64,000 bases of DNA from Streptomyces griseoluteus (GTDB taxonomy: Bacteria > Actinomycetota > Actinomycetes > Streptomycetales > Streptomycetaceae), in the NCBI RefSeq assembly GCF_004784465.1, contig NZ_SRRU01000001.1:310001-374000 (forward strand), written 5' to 3'. The notes under the pieces are model-generated. The model did no database searches, was not told the DNA's origin, and was given only the letters and a program-made list of their open reading frames with translations. Made by a program: the position numbers and the translations under genes. Numbering within the stretch: position 1 is the first letter of the stretch; every line of letters starts with the position of its first letter. Of the stretch, positions 16,140 to 25,946 are shown in pieces.

Positions 16140-16883
16140 TCACACCTGCCGCTGACCTCCGTCGACGAAGAGTTCGACACCGGTGACGAACGTGCTCTGG
16201 TCGCCGGCGAGGAACAGCGCCACATCGGCGACCTCCTCCGGGCGCCCCATCCGGCCCAGCGGAACCTGGCTCACGAAGCCCTCCCGTATCTTCGCGGCCG
16301 ACTCCGCGTCGGGCGCGAGGCCCGCGATCCCCGGAGTGTCGGTCGGCCCCGGTGCCAGCGTGTTGACGCGGATCGCGCGATCGCTCAGTTCGTTCGCCCA
16401 CGTGCGGGAGAAGGAGCGGATGGCGGCCTTCGAGGCGGCGTAGACGCCGAACGCCTCCTCCCCTCGCGCCGTGCTCCCGGTGAGGATCACCGAGGCGCCG
16501 TCGTTCAGCAGCGGAAGCGCCTTCTGGACCGTGAACAGCGTGCCCTTGACATTGATGCCGAAGGTCGAGTCGAAGTGCTCCTCCGTCAGGTCCTCCAGGG
16601 TGGCGAACTCACCGCCGCCGGCGTTGGCGAACAGCACGTCGATGCGACGGCCGCTCTCCGCCACCGCCTCGTACAGGCGGTCGATGTCATCCAGGTTCGA
16701 GACGTCTCCCCGGACCCCCGTGACGTTCTCGCCGATCTCGGCCACCGCCGCGTCGAGCGCCTCCTGGCGGCGGCCGGTGATGAAGACGTGCGCGCCCTCC
16801 TCGGCGAACCGCTTGGCGGTCGCAAGGCCGATCCCACTGTTGCCGCCGGTGACGACGGCCGTCTTTCCCTCGAGCTTTCCCAC
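16140..16883 (-). CDS. SDR family oxidoreductase
   Basis: A 247-residue classical short-chain dehydrogenase/reductase. TGGNSGIG (residues 12-19) binds NAD(P), NAG is at 87-89, and the catalytic residues are S137, Y148 and K152 in YAASK. GRR at 37-39 after the second strand suggests NADPH. The start is GTG 16883 with GGGAGG. The leader contains a 15-bp-arm palindrome with GTAAC/GTTAC-like half-sites. With the adjacent Rrf2 gene this looks like a regulator-reductase pair responding to an oxidant or electrophile; the substrate is unknown. Confidence 0.85.
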   Translation of the reverse strand: MGKLEGKTAVVTGGNSGIGLATAKRFAEEGAHVFITGRRQEALDAAVAEIGENVTGVRGDVSNLDDIDRLYEAVAESGRRIDVLFANAGGGEFATLEDLTEEHFDSTFGINVKGTLFTVQKALPLLNDGASVILTGSTARGEEAFGVYAASKAAIRSFSRTWANELSDRAIRVNTLAPGPTDTPGIAGLAPDAESAAKIREGFVSQVPLGRMGRPEEVADVALFLAGDQSTFVTGVELFVDGGQRQV

Positions 16884-16917
16884 CGGGTCCTCCCTTCACC
16901 GCGGGCCGGCATCGACC

Positions 16918-16956
16918 CGACCCTGGATGTAACAACTTACATTACATCCAGGGTCG
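16918..16956 (-). promoter_or_regulatory. Large palindrome (15-bp arms) between hydrolase and SDR genes
   Basis: CGACCCTGGATGTAA (16918-16932) is exactly complementary to 16942-16956 across the spacer CAACTTACA. It lies 33 bases after the hydrolase stop and 34 before the SDR start. It contains GTAAC and TTACAT elements like those before the Rrf2 gene. It may be an operator, a terminator for the hydrolase, or both. Confidence 0.6.
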
Positions 16957-16988
16957 GGGGGTGGGGCGGAGACCGGTCGCGCGGGTGA

Positions 16989-17819
16989 TCACCCCTCGAT
17001 GAAGGAGAGGATCTCCGGGTTGAGGACGTCCGGGTGGAGCGACAGCATTCCGTGGGGCCATCCCTCGTAGCTCTTGAGCGTCGCGTTCTTCAGCAGCGCG
17101 GCGGACTTCGGCGCGGAGTCCTCGTAGGGCACCACTTGGTCGTCGGTACCGTGCAGGACGAGCACCGGGACGTCGATGCTCTTGAGGTCCTCGGTGAAGT
17201 CGGTCTCGGAGAACGCCTTGATGCATTCGTAGTGCGCGTTCGCCGCGCCCCTCATGCCCTGCCACCACCAGCGGTCGATGAGCCCCTGGACGACCTCGGC
17301 GCCGGGCCGGTTGAAACCGTAGAAGGGGCCCGCGGGGACGTCGATGTAGAACTGTGCGCGGTTGGCGGCGAGCGCCTCGCGCAGCGCGTCGAAAGCCTCG
17401 ATCGGGGTGCCCTCGGGGTTGCTGTCCTTCTTGACCATGACCGGGGGCACCGCGTTGGAGATGACCGCCTTGGACACCCGGCCCGGTTCGGCCCGCGCCA
17501 CGTAGCGGACCACCTCGCCGCCCCCGGTGGAGTGCCCGATGTGCACCGCGTCCTTCAGATCCAGTGCGTCGGTCAGGGCGGCCACGTCGGCGGCGTAGGT
17601 GTCCATGTCGTGCCCGGTCGACGGCTGGCTGGAGCGTCCGTGCCCGCGGCGGTCGTGGGCGATGACGCGATAGCCCTTGGACAGGAAGTACAGCAACTGG
17701 TTGTCCCAGTCCTCGTGGCTCAGGGGCCAGCCGTGGTGGAAGACGATCGGCTGGGCGTCCCGGGGGCCCCAGTCGACGTAGAAGATGCTGGTGCCGTCAG
17801 GCGTGGTCACTGTGCCCAT
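16989..17819 (-). CDS. Alpha/beta hydrolase of the non-heme chloroperoxidase type
   Basis: A 276-residue cofactor-free haloperoxidase-like hydrolase. The nucleophile elbow GHSTGG has S97, the acid is in HGTDDQVVP (D226/D227) and the His is H256 in GWPHGM; the HHGWPLS oxyanion segment is typical. These enzymes act as esterases or perhydrolases, and halogenation is a side activity. The ATG at 17819 follows GGAGG. It reads toward the SDR gene, with the palindrome at 16918-16956 between them. Confidence 0.85.
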   Translation of the reverse strand: MGTVTTPDGTSIFYVDWGPRDAQPIVFHHGWPLSHEDWDNQLLYFLSKGYRVIAHDRRGHGRSSQPSTGHDMDTYAADVAALTDALDLKDAVHIGHSTGGGEVVRYVARAEPGRVSKAVISNAVPPVMVKKDSNPEGTPIEAFDALREALAANRAQFYIDVPAGPFYGFNRPGAEVVQGLIDRWWWQGMRGAANAHYECIKAFSETDFTEDLKSIDVPVLVLHGTDDQVVPYEDSAPKSAALLKNATLKSYEGWPHGMLSLHPDVLNPEILSFIEG

Positions 17820-18159
17820 GGCTGATACCTCCGGCCCCCCGGAACGTGTCGGCCCGCGTTTCTGCCACGCTACGCGCGCGCCGGTAGGGGTGCATGTCAG
17901 CGCTCGCGGGGCGCCTGGGCCGGAGGGCCGGCGGTCAGAGCAACGGCCGGGGTCGCCACCCCCCACAGGAGAGACCCCGGCCGTTGCGTGGTGCGGACCG
18001 CGGGCGGTCCGTCATGTTGTTCTGCGTCATGGCCGCGTCATATGTCACACCTGGGCGTGTCACGAGTCAGTTGCATCTTCCACAGACATGGACGAGCAGC
18101 GGTTTCAGGCCGTAACGTGCCTTTCGCGCCGACCGAGTGACGGGCGTAAAGGGAGTGCG
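17820..18159. other. 340-base divergent intergenic region
   Basis: No gene is supported here. It separates the minus-strand hydrolase from the plus-strand sigma factor and must hold both promoters. It contains a long perfect hairpin at 17941-17986 and, just before the sigma gene, a less GC-rich stretch with TGTCAC twice (near 18044 and 18058). Confidence 0.6.
17941..17986. terminator. Perfect 14-bp hairpin in a divergent intergenic region
   Basis: CAACGGCCGGGGTC (17941-17954) and GACCCCGGCCGTTG (17973-17986) pair perfectly around an 18-base loop. Both flanking genes point away, so a terminator would have to serve an unannotated transcript. No T-run follows on either strand. Confidence 0.4.
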
Positions 18160-18822
18160 GTGCAGGGGGACGACGCGGAGTTGACGGCCGCGGTGCGCGC
18201 GGCCCAGGCGGGGGACGAGACCGCGTTCCGTACGGTGTACCGCGCGGTGCATCCACGGCTGCTGGGCTATGTGCGCACGCTGGTGGGCGACTTGGAGGCC
18301 GAGGACGTCACGTCCGAGGCGTGGCTCCAGATCGCGCGCGACCTCGACCGGTTCAGCGGCGACGCCGACCGCTTCCGCGGCTGGGCCGCGCGGATAGCCC
18401 GCAACCGCGCCCTGGACCACATACGGATGCGCGGCCGCCGCCCCCTGATAGGCGGCGACGAGACGGAACTGACCGGCAGAGCCGCCGAGTCGGACACCGC
18501 CGGTGAGGCCATCGAGGCCCTGACCACCGACGGCACCCTCTCCCTCATCGCCCGGCTCCCGCAGGACCAGGCCGAGGCCGTCGTACTGCGCGTGGTGGTC
18601 GGTCTCGACGCCAAGACCGCCGCCGAGACGCTCGGCAAGCGCGCGGGCGCCGTCCGTACCGCCGCGCACCGGGGGCTGAAGCGGCTGGCCGAACTCCTCG
18701 GCGCCGATCCGGAATCGACGGGAGGGCTCGACGCGCTCCCGCCCCAGCGAACGCCGCGCGGTGGCGCGGTGCGGTCCGCGAGTGTGACGCATACGCGTAC
18801 GCGGACGCAGAAGGACATGTGA
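18160..18822 (+). CDS. ECF RNA polymerase sigma factor
   Basis: A 220-residue extracytoplasmic-function sigma factor. Region 2 spans about residues 20-90 (YVRTLVGDLEAEDVTSEAWL, FRGWAARIARNRALDHIR). Region 4 spans about 130-185 (LPQDQAEAVVLRVVVGLD, AGAVRTAAHRGLKRLAELL). The C-terminal 35 residues are a disordered Arg/Thr-rich tail. The start GTG 18160 has GGGAG upstream. The stop overlaps the next ATG (TGATG), coupling it to a single-span membrane protein that is probably its regulator. Confidence 0.88.
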   Translation: MQGDDAELTAAVRAAQAGDETAFRTVYRAVHPRLLGYVRTLVGDLEAEDVTSEAWLQIARDLDRFSGDADRFRGWAARIARNRALDHIRMRGRRPLIGGDETELTGRAAESDTAGEAIEALTTDGTLSLIARLPQDQAEAVVLRVVVGLDAKTAAETLGKRAGAVRTAAHRGLKRLAELLGADPESTGGLDALPPQRTPRGGAVRSASVTHTRTRTQKDM

Positions 18823-19847
18823 TGGCCGACGAGCACGACAAGTGGCTGGACGGTGAGACGTCGGAACGTCTGCTGCGCGGTGAGCCGTTGGAAACCGTCG
18901 ACGCCGACGCGCGCGTCCCCGCCGACCGGCTCGCCGGACTGCTCGGCGCCCTGGCCGCCCAGGGTGCCCCCGCGCTCGGTGAACTACCCGGCGAGAAGGC
19001 CGCGTTGGCCGCGTTCCGGGACGGCCGGGCTGCCGTGCCCGCCGGGAGCGCGTACGGGTACGGCGACGCCGGCCTCGTCCGCATCGGCGCCCGCGCATCC
19101 CGTACCCGCCGCTCCCGCTGGGGCCGGCCCGTCCGGCTGGGCCTCGCCGCCGCGCTGGCCGCGGGCACGCTGGGCGGGGTCGCGGTGGCCGCGGGGAGCG
19201 GGGTGCTGCCCGGCCCGTTCCGGCACGACGCCCCCCGCCCCGGTGCCTCCCTCTCCGCCGCGGCGAGCCCGGCCCGGCCCGGCGAACCGGCGTCCCCGCC
19301 CTCCTCGCCGGGCACCTCGGGCACCCCGGACGTGACCCCGCGCGCACCGGCACCCGACGCGTCGGACGACGAAGCCGCGAGCACCGGCAAGGCCACGGAC
19401 CAGCCCTCCTCCGCCGAGCCCTCGCGCCGCCCCGGCGCCCGCTGGTGGGCCGCCGCCACAGCCTGCCGCGACCTGCGGGAAGGCCGGGAGCCGGACACCG
19501 GGAACCGGCGGACCCTGGAGGGCCTCGCGGGCGGCCCGACGCGGGTCAAGGTCTACTGCCGCGCCCTGCTCGGCGCCGCCGAGGTGAACGGCCGCACCCC
19601 TGACCACCCGGGCGCGGACGGCAGGGGCGACGAGGGCGGGAGCGGCGGCCGGCACGACGACAACCAGGGCGACGACGACAGCCGCACCCCCCGCCCGCGT
19701 CTCCGCCTCGACCTCCCGTCGACCCGCCAGGCCCCTTCTGACCTGGTCCTTTGTCACTTCCGAAAAATTGTTTCGGAAAGGTGTGACGTTTCTGGAGGCG
19801 ACGGCGCAGTACTGAGTGAGCCGACTGGTCATCGGCCGTCGCACTGA
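18822..19847 (+). CDS. Probable membrane-bound anti-sigma partner
   Basis: A 341-residue protein co-translated with the ECF sigma gene. It has a cytoplasmic acidic N-terminus (residues 1-100), one membrane span at about 105-132 (LGLAAALAAGTLGGVAVAAG), a long Pro/Ser/Thr-rich extracellular linker, then WWAAATACRDLREG and VYCRALLG, a small cysteine-containing region, and an Asp/Gly-rich stretch. There is no HxxxCxxC zinc motif, so it is not a ZAS anti-sigma by sequence. The last ~40 codons are unusually AT-rich and contain an inverted repeat. Confidence 0.65.
   Translation: MADEHDKWLDGETSERLLRGEPLETVDADARVPADRLAGLLGALAAQGAPALGELPGEKAALAAFRDGRAAVPAGSAYGYGDAGLVRIGARASRTRRSRWGRPVRLGLAAALAAGTLGGVAVAAGSGVLPGPFRHDAPRPGASLSAAASPARPGEPASPPSSPGTSGTPDVTPRAPAPDASDDEAASTGKATDQPSSAEPSRRPGARWWAAATACRDLREGREPDTGNRRTLEGLAGGPTRVKVYCRALLGAAEVNGRTPDHPGADGRGDEGGSGGRHDDNQGDDDSRTPRPRLRLDLPSTRQAPSDLVLCHFRKIVSERCDVSGGDGAVLSEPTGHRPSH
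19758..19778 (+). repeat. AT-rich inverted repeat inside the C-terminus of the anti-sigma gene
   Basis: TTCCGAAA (19758-19765) and TTTCGGAA (19771-19778) pair perfectly around AATTG. This is the most AT-rich stretch for several kilobases and lies in the last 35 codons of the frame, so it may be a regulatory signal or a terminator rather than ordinary coding sequence. Confidence 0.6.
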
Positions 19848-19945
19848 GCTGGGGTTCCCCCCGTACCCCAAGGCTCGTGCATCGGCGCGGGCGGGACACG
19901 TTCCCCCGGTCCCGCCCGCGCCCCCATTTCACCGCTGGAACCCGC

Positions 19946-20731
19946 TCACCGGTACACCACCACCCGGTCCCCGTTCCGCACCTGCGCGAAGAGCGACGCG
20001 ATCGCCCCCTCGTCCCGCACGTTCACGCACCCGTGCGAACCGCCCGCGTACCCGTGCGCCGCGAAGTCGTAGGAGTAGTGGATCGCCTGGCCGCCGCTGA
20101 AGAACATGGCGTACGGCATCGGGGAGTCGTAGAGCGTCGACACATGGTGCCGGGACTTCCAGTAGATGCTGAACACACCCTCGCGGGTCGGCGTGTACTG
20201 CGAGCCGAAGCGGACCGAGACCGTGGTGAGCGTGCGGCCGTCGATCATCCAGCGCAGGGTCCGGCTGGTCTTGCTCACGCACAGCACCCGCCCGGTCAGA
20301 CAGCGCGGGTCGGGCGCGGCGGCGGGCTGGCCGCCCATCAGATACAGCTCCCACTGGCCCGGCCGGTGCGTCATCGCCAGCAGCCGCTGCCAGGTGACGT
20401 TGTCCACGCGGCCCGTACGGGGGAGCCCCCGCTTGCCCTGGAAGCCGCTCACCGCCTGCTCGGTGAGGTCGTCGTACTCCCCGGTCGGCCCGTCGTTCAG
20501 CCACTGCACCTGCCGGAGCCGGGCCTGCAGCTCCCGCACGCCGGTCCCGCTGTCCCCGCGCGAGAACAGGGCCCCCGTCGTGGTGTGGGGCCGGGCGGAC
20601 GGCGTGTCGAAGTGGACCGGGTACTGCGGCTTCCCGTCGGCCCCCTCCGGCGGTGGCTTGCACCCCCCGAGCGCCACGGCGAGGGCGGCGGCCGAGGCGA
20701 ACAGGGCGACGGTTCTCCCCGGAATCCTCAT
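19946..20731 (-). CDS. L,D-transpeptidase-like lipoprotein with peptidoglycan-binding domain
   Basis: A 261-residue exported protein. It has a signal peptide with lipobox L-G-G-C, acylated Cys at residue 24. A PG_binding_1 domain lies at about 58-120 ([20 protein letters not shown]) and a YkuD catalytic domain at about 145-260. The catalytic motif is S232-H233-G-C235-V-N, preceded by H226, as in L,D-transpeptidases that make 3-3 crosslinks. The ATG at 20731 gives the clean signal peptide. It is divergent from the mutase gene with 86 bases between. Confidence 0.88.
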   Translation of the reverse strand: MRIPGRTVALFASAAALAVALGGCKPPPEGADGKPQYPVHFDTPSARPHTTTGALFSRGDSGTGVRELQARLRQVQWLNDGPTGEYDDLTEQAVSGFQGKRGLPRTGRVDNVTWQRLLAMTHRPGQWELYLMGGQPAAAPDPRCLTGRVLCVSKTSRTLRWMIDGRTLTTVSVRFGSQYTPTREGVFSIYWKSRHHVSTLYDSPMPYAMFFSGGQAIHYSYDFAAHGYAGGSHGCVNVRDEGAIASLFAQVRNGDRVVVYR

Positions 20732-20817
20732 GCCGAGGATGCTTCCCCCGCGCGCCCGCCGCCGAACAACGAGGCATCGTGGAAGGCGACCGACCCTCCC
20801 GGATTCCGGAGGCAGCC

Positions 20818-22398
<1,581 letters not shown>

Positions 22399-22430
22399 GC
22401 CACCGGTGCCGGCGTGCGACACTCGCATCC

Positions 22431-23084
22431 ATGTTCGGCGTCATTGATCTGCCCGCCTACCTGGCCGGGCTGCTGCTCATCATTCTGCTTCCGGGGCCCA
22501 ATTCCCTGTACGTGCTGTCCGTGGCCGCCCGGAGGGGGGTCAGGCCGGGGTACACCGCGGCTGCCGGGGTGTGGTGCGGGGACACCGTGCTGATGACGTT
22601 GTCCGCGGCGGGGGTGGCCTCGCTGCTGCAGGCCAACGCCGTGCTGTTCGGGATCGTGAAGTACGCCGGGGCCGGCTATCTGACCTGGCTGGCGATCGGG
22701 ATGCTGCGGGCCGCCTGGCAGATGTGGCGGACCCGGCGGGCGCCGGCCGTGGCGGAGGCCACCGCCGAGGAGGGGCCGGAGGCCGAGCGGCCGTTCCGGC
22801 GGGCGCTGGTGGTCAGCCTGTTCAACCCGAAGGCGATCCTGTTCTTCGTGGCCTTCTTCGTGCAGTTCGTGGACCCGGCCTACGCCTACCCGGCGCTGTC
22901 CTTCGTCGTCCTCGGGGCCTTCGCGCAGGCGGCCAGCTTCCTCTACCTCAGTGCCCTGATCTTCGGCGGCACCAAGCTGGCCGCCGCGTTCCGCCGCCGC
23001 AGGCGGCTGTCGGCGACGGCCACCTCGGCCGCCGGGGTGCTCTTCCTCGGCTTCGCGGTGAAGCTGTCGCTGGCCGCAGGCTAG
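22431..23084 (+). CDS. LysE/RhtB family amino-acid exporter (LeuE-like)
   Basis: A 217-residue inner-membrane exporter with six predicted spans. The N-terminal LLLIILLPGPNSLYVLSVAARRGVRPGY is the LysE-family signature, and FNPKAILFFVAFFVQFV marks the fourth span. The closest named group is LeuE, which exports leucine and similar residues. The ATG at 22431 has no ribosome site. Confidence 0.85.
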   Translation: MFGVIDLPAYLAGLLLIILLPGPNSLYVLSVAARRGVRPGYTAAAGVWCGDTVLMTLSAAGVASLLQANAVLFGIVKYAGAGYLTWLAIGMLRAAWQMWRTRRAPAVAEATAEEGPEAERPFRRALVVSLFNPKAILFFVAFFVQFVDPAYAYPALSFVVLGAFAQAASFLYLSALIFGGTKLAAAFRRRRRLSATATSAAGVLFLGFAVKLSLAAG

Positions 23085-23085
23085 T

Positions 23086-23460
23086 TCAGGCCAGGCCGAC
23101 GCGGGCGAGGTGGCTGCCGAGTCCCTCGGCCGAGTCGCCCGCCCAGCCGACGTAACCGTCGGGGCGGATCAGGAAGACGCCGGGGCCGTACGCGGCCGGC
23201 AGGGAGCGCACGCCGGGGAGTTCGGCGCCCAGCAGGGTCCAGTGCGGGCCCCGGAAGGCGTCGAAGAGGCGGACGCCGTCCACCGTGCCGTCCGGGGCGC
23301 GGTCGCCCGCCCGTATCCCCGCGGGCTCCAGCCGGGGTGTCCACGCTGAGGGCCGACGCCCGGTGGCCCAGGCCGAGTTGGACCGTCGCCTGCCCCCGCT
23401 GGACCTCGCCCCGGTGCACCCCCGTGGGGAGGTCCAGCATGGACGTACGGCATCCGCTGA
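23086..23460 (-). pseudogene. Frameshifted C-terminal remnant of an FAD-dependent monooxygenase
   Basis: The last 60 codons (LFDAFRGPHWTLLGAELPGV, AYGPGVFLIRPDGYVGWAGD, then a short tail) match the C-terminal thioredoxin-like domain of phenol-hydroxylase-type aromatic monooxygenases. Immediately upstream, the matching sequence (GQATVQLGLGHRASALSVDT) continues in another frame, so there is a frameshift near 23340. The FAD and NAD(P)H domains (about 400 residues) are missing; the acyltransferase gene begins where they should be. The fragment lies two bases from the exporter stop. Confidence 0.7.
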
Positions 23461-23462
23461 CG

Positions 23463-24569
23463 TCAGCTCTTGAGCGCCCGGCGCAGCCGGGGCCCGAACG
23501 GCTTCTCCACGAACCGGTGCAGCAGCCACGCCAGCGCCAGCATCCCCGTCACCGTCAGCCCGAGCGTCGGCCACGCCCCGAGGCCCAGCCCCCGGTGCAG
23601 CACCCGGACCGCGAACCAGCCCAGGTGCTCGTGCACCAGGTAGAACGGGTAGGTCAGCGCGCCCGCCGTCACCAGCCACGGCCAGGACGCCCACCGGGTC
23701 CAGCCCAGCGCCACGGCCGCCACCGAGGCGAAGGCCAGCGTGACCACGGCGACGATCACCACCGGGTGCCGGGTGAAGTCGCCGTGCGCCCCCGGATGCC
23801 ACAGCCCGCGCACGGCCGCGCTCTGCCCGAGCAGCCAGGACATCGCCACCAGCCCCCACAGCAGCGGGCTGCCGCCGAAGCGGTGGACCAGGTACAGCGC
23901 GAGTCCGCCGGTGAAGAACGGCGCGTACTCCGGCATGACGAGGGCGTCGGTGAGGGCGTTGCCCGCGGTGGTGGAGATCGCGGAGGCCAGCGTCCAGACG
24001 CAGGCGAACAGCACCACGCGCCGGTAGGTCGCCCCGCGCCACACAACGAACAGGGCGAACAGCGCGTAGAACCGGACCTCCACCCAGAGCGTCCAGCAGA
24101 CGCCGAGTATCCGAGAGGCGCCCATCGGCTGCTGGAGCATGGTCAGGTTGACCAGGAACTCGTCCGCCCGCACCGGGTGCACCACCACCGGCAGCACGAA
24201 GGCCGCCCCGGTGACCAGCACCAGCGCCACCCAGTAGGCGGGGTAGAGACGGGCCACACGGGAGCGGAAGAAGTCGCCGGGCGTACGGCCCCAGCCGCTC
24301 ATGCAGATCACGAAACCGCTGATCACGAAGAAGAACTGCACGCCCAGACAGCCGTAGGGGGTGATCTGGGAGAGCCAGGGGAAGACCTCGGACGGGCTCT
24401 GGTGCCAGGACTCCGATATCGTCCCGCCGCGCCCGGTGTAGTGGTACATGCACACCATCAGCGCGGCCACGAGCCGCAGCCCGTCCAGGGCGAGCAGCCG
24501 CCCCCGCGCCCCGGTGGCGACCGGCTGGGAGAGGCCGGCGGGCGCGGCCGGCGGCGAGGTGGCGGTCAT
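23463..24569 (-). CDS. Acyltransferase 3 family membrane protein
   Basis: A 368-residue OafA/YrhL-type O-acyltransferase with about ten membrane spans. The signature LLALDGLRLVAALMVCMYHY gives the conserved R and H, followed by GVQFFFVISGFVI and FFRSRVARLYPAYW. These proteins move acetyl groups across the membrane onto surface sugars. I chose ATG 24569, which has AAGGA at eight bases; ATG 24587 has none. The stop-to-start layout with the polysialyltransferase-like gene (42 bases) and its place in the nonulosonate cluster suggest it acylates that polymer. Confidence 0.88.
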   Translation of the reverse strand: MTATSPPAAPAGLSQPVATGARGRLLALDGLRLVAALMVCMYHYTGRGGTISESWHQSPSEVFPWLSQITPYGCLGVQFFFVISGFVICMSGWGRTPGDFFRSRVARLYPAYWVALVLVTGAAFVLPVVVHPVRADEFLVNLTMLQQPMGASRILGVCWTLWVEVRFYALFALFVVWRGATYRRVVLFACVWTLASAISTTAGNALTDALVMPEYAPFFTGGLALYLVHRFGGSPLLWGLVAMSWLLGQSAAVRGLWHPGAHGDFTRHPVVIVAVVTLAFASVAAVALGWTRWASWPWLVTAGALTYPFYLVHEHLGWFAVRVLHRGLGLGAWPTLGLTVTGMLALAWLLHRFVEKPFGPRLRRALKS

Positions 24570-24611
24570 CTGCACAGTCCTTGGCATCGAATCGGTCGGT
24601 AGCAGGGTGGT

Positions 24612-25946
24612 TCAGCCGCGGGCGGTCCGGCGCAGGCCGCGAGCGCGGCGGGCCACCCGGCGGACGGTGGCGTTGCGCGGGATGAACGCGAGCTGCGCGG
24701 GCACCCCGCCGGGCAGCCCCAGCACGGTCAGCCGGCGGCGCTTGAAGTAGCGCAGGGTGGCCGGGTCCAGGTGCCGGGCGAGGAAGCCCTCCACGTCGGC
24801 GCGCAGTCCGGGCAGGATCTTCGGCTGCATGGCGAAGCCCACCGCGCGCACCAGCTCGCCCAGTTCGGCGGCCTCCATGCCGCGCCGCCCCTCGGTGACG
24901 GCCGCCCGGTCGCCCAGCTCGGGCAGCAGCGCGTCGACCACGGTGACCGGCACCCGGTTGCTGTTCTCGTACGGGGCGAGCCGCTCCAGCAGGGTGCCGG
25001 TGCCGGCCCGCGCCACGGGCAGGCCGTACAGCGTGGCGGCGGTCAGCAGGGCGGTGGAGAAGCAGCCGACGACCAGCGCCGGGCGCATCCGCTGGTACAG
25101 CACCTCGGCCAGCACCGGGGTGTCCAGCACCGTGAGGTCGGCCCCGAGCCGCTCCGCCTCCTCCTCCAGGGTGCGGGCGTAGCGGGCCGGTGCGGTGGGA
25201 TGCGGCTTGAACACCAGGCGGGTGTGGCCCAGTTGCACCGCGCCGCGCAGCATGCGGACGTGCAGCGCCTCCTCCTCGTCCGGGGTGAGGATGTCCAGCG
25301 CGGAGAGGTACTGGCCCAGCAGCAGCGCGGGTTCCTCGATGGCGGGCAACTTGTCGCCCGTGACCGCGAGTTCCGCCAGCACCTTGGTGAAGGCGGCGGT
25401 CGGCACCATCTCGGCCGGCACCCCGAACTCGGTGAGCAGCAAGGGCTGAAGGCCCGGTACGAGGTCGAGGTGGAGCAGCCGGTCCACGCGGGTGCCGACC
25501 AGCGGGTCGATCTTGTTGCGGGTGGGGCCGTAGCTCATCAGGCCGTCGGCGTAGACCGTGACCGGGGCGCCGGTGAAGATCTGCGCGAGCGCCAGCGACG
25601 GGCTGACCTGGATCGACTCGACCGCCAACTCGACCGGTCCGTCCCCGAGCCGCCACTCGTGGCGGAAGTACCGCTGCCACAGCGGCATGTCGTCCACGCG
25701 GGGCAGCCAGCCGCCGGGGTGGAAGGGGTGGATGGTCTCGTTGTAGGACAGCACGTCGTCGAACCGGTCCCGCAGCCGCTCGAAGCCGGGCATCTCGTCC
25801 AGCGGGGGCGTGGTCTCCGGGGTCGCCGCGTTGTTGCAGACCAGCAGCAGGCGCCGGTCGGCGGGGGCGAAACAGCCGGAGTCCAGGGCGGCGGCCAGCG
25901 TGGCCACGCCGTACAGCGTGGACGCCTGGAAGATCTGGGTGGTCAC
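24612..25946 (-). CDS. Polysialyltransferase-family glycosyltransferase
   Basis: A 444-residue protein of the alpha-2,8-polysialyltransferase (POLYST) type. LGHTRLVFKPHPTAPARYAR carries the K-P-H-P motif, and PALVVGCFSTALLTAATLYG has the CMP-donor-site S-T-A pattern common to GT52 and bacterial polysialyltransferases. It likely adds nonulosonic acid units from a CMP donor. The start GTG 25946 overlaps the stop of the upstream GT2 gene (GTGA), so they are coupled. It belongs with the CMP-sugar genes across the divergent promoter. Confidence 0.75.
   Translation of the reverse strand: MTTQIFQASTLYGVATLAAALDSGCFAPADRRLLLVCNNAATPETTPPLDEMPGFERLRDRFDDVLSYNETIHPFHPGGWLPRVDDMPLWQRYFRHEWRLGDGPVELAVESIQVSPSLALAQIFTGAPVTVYADGLMSYGPTRNKIDPLVGTRVDRLLHLDLVPGLQPLLLTEFGVPAEMVPTAAFTKVLAELAVTGDKLPAIEEPALLLGQYLSALDILTPDEEEALHVRMLRGAVQLGHTRLVFKPHPTAPARYARTLEEEAERLGADLTVLDTPVLAEVLYQRMRPALVVGCFSTALLTAATLYGLPVARAGTGTLLERLAPYENSNRVPVTVVDALLPELGDRAAVTEGRRGMEAAELGELVRAVGFAMQPKILPGLRADVEGFLARHLDPATLRYFKRRRLTVLGLPGGVPAQLAFIPRNATVRRVARRARGLRRTARG

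Noticed and set aside
17867..17878. CTACGCGCGCG near the chloroperoxidase-type gene as a fourth member of the nucleoside palindrome set
   Set aside because: Only the left half matches; the right half is lost and the gene is unrelated to nucleoside use.
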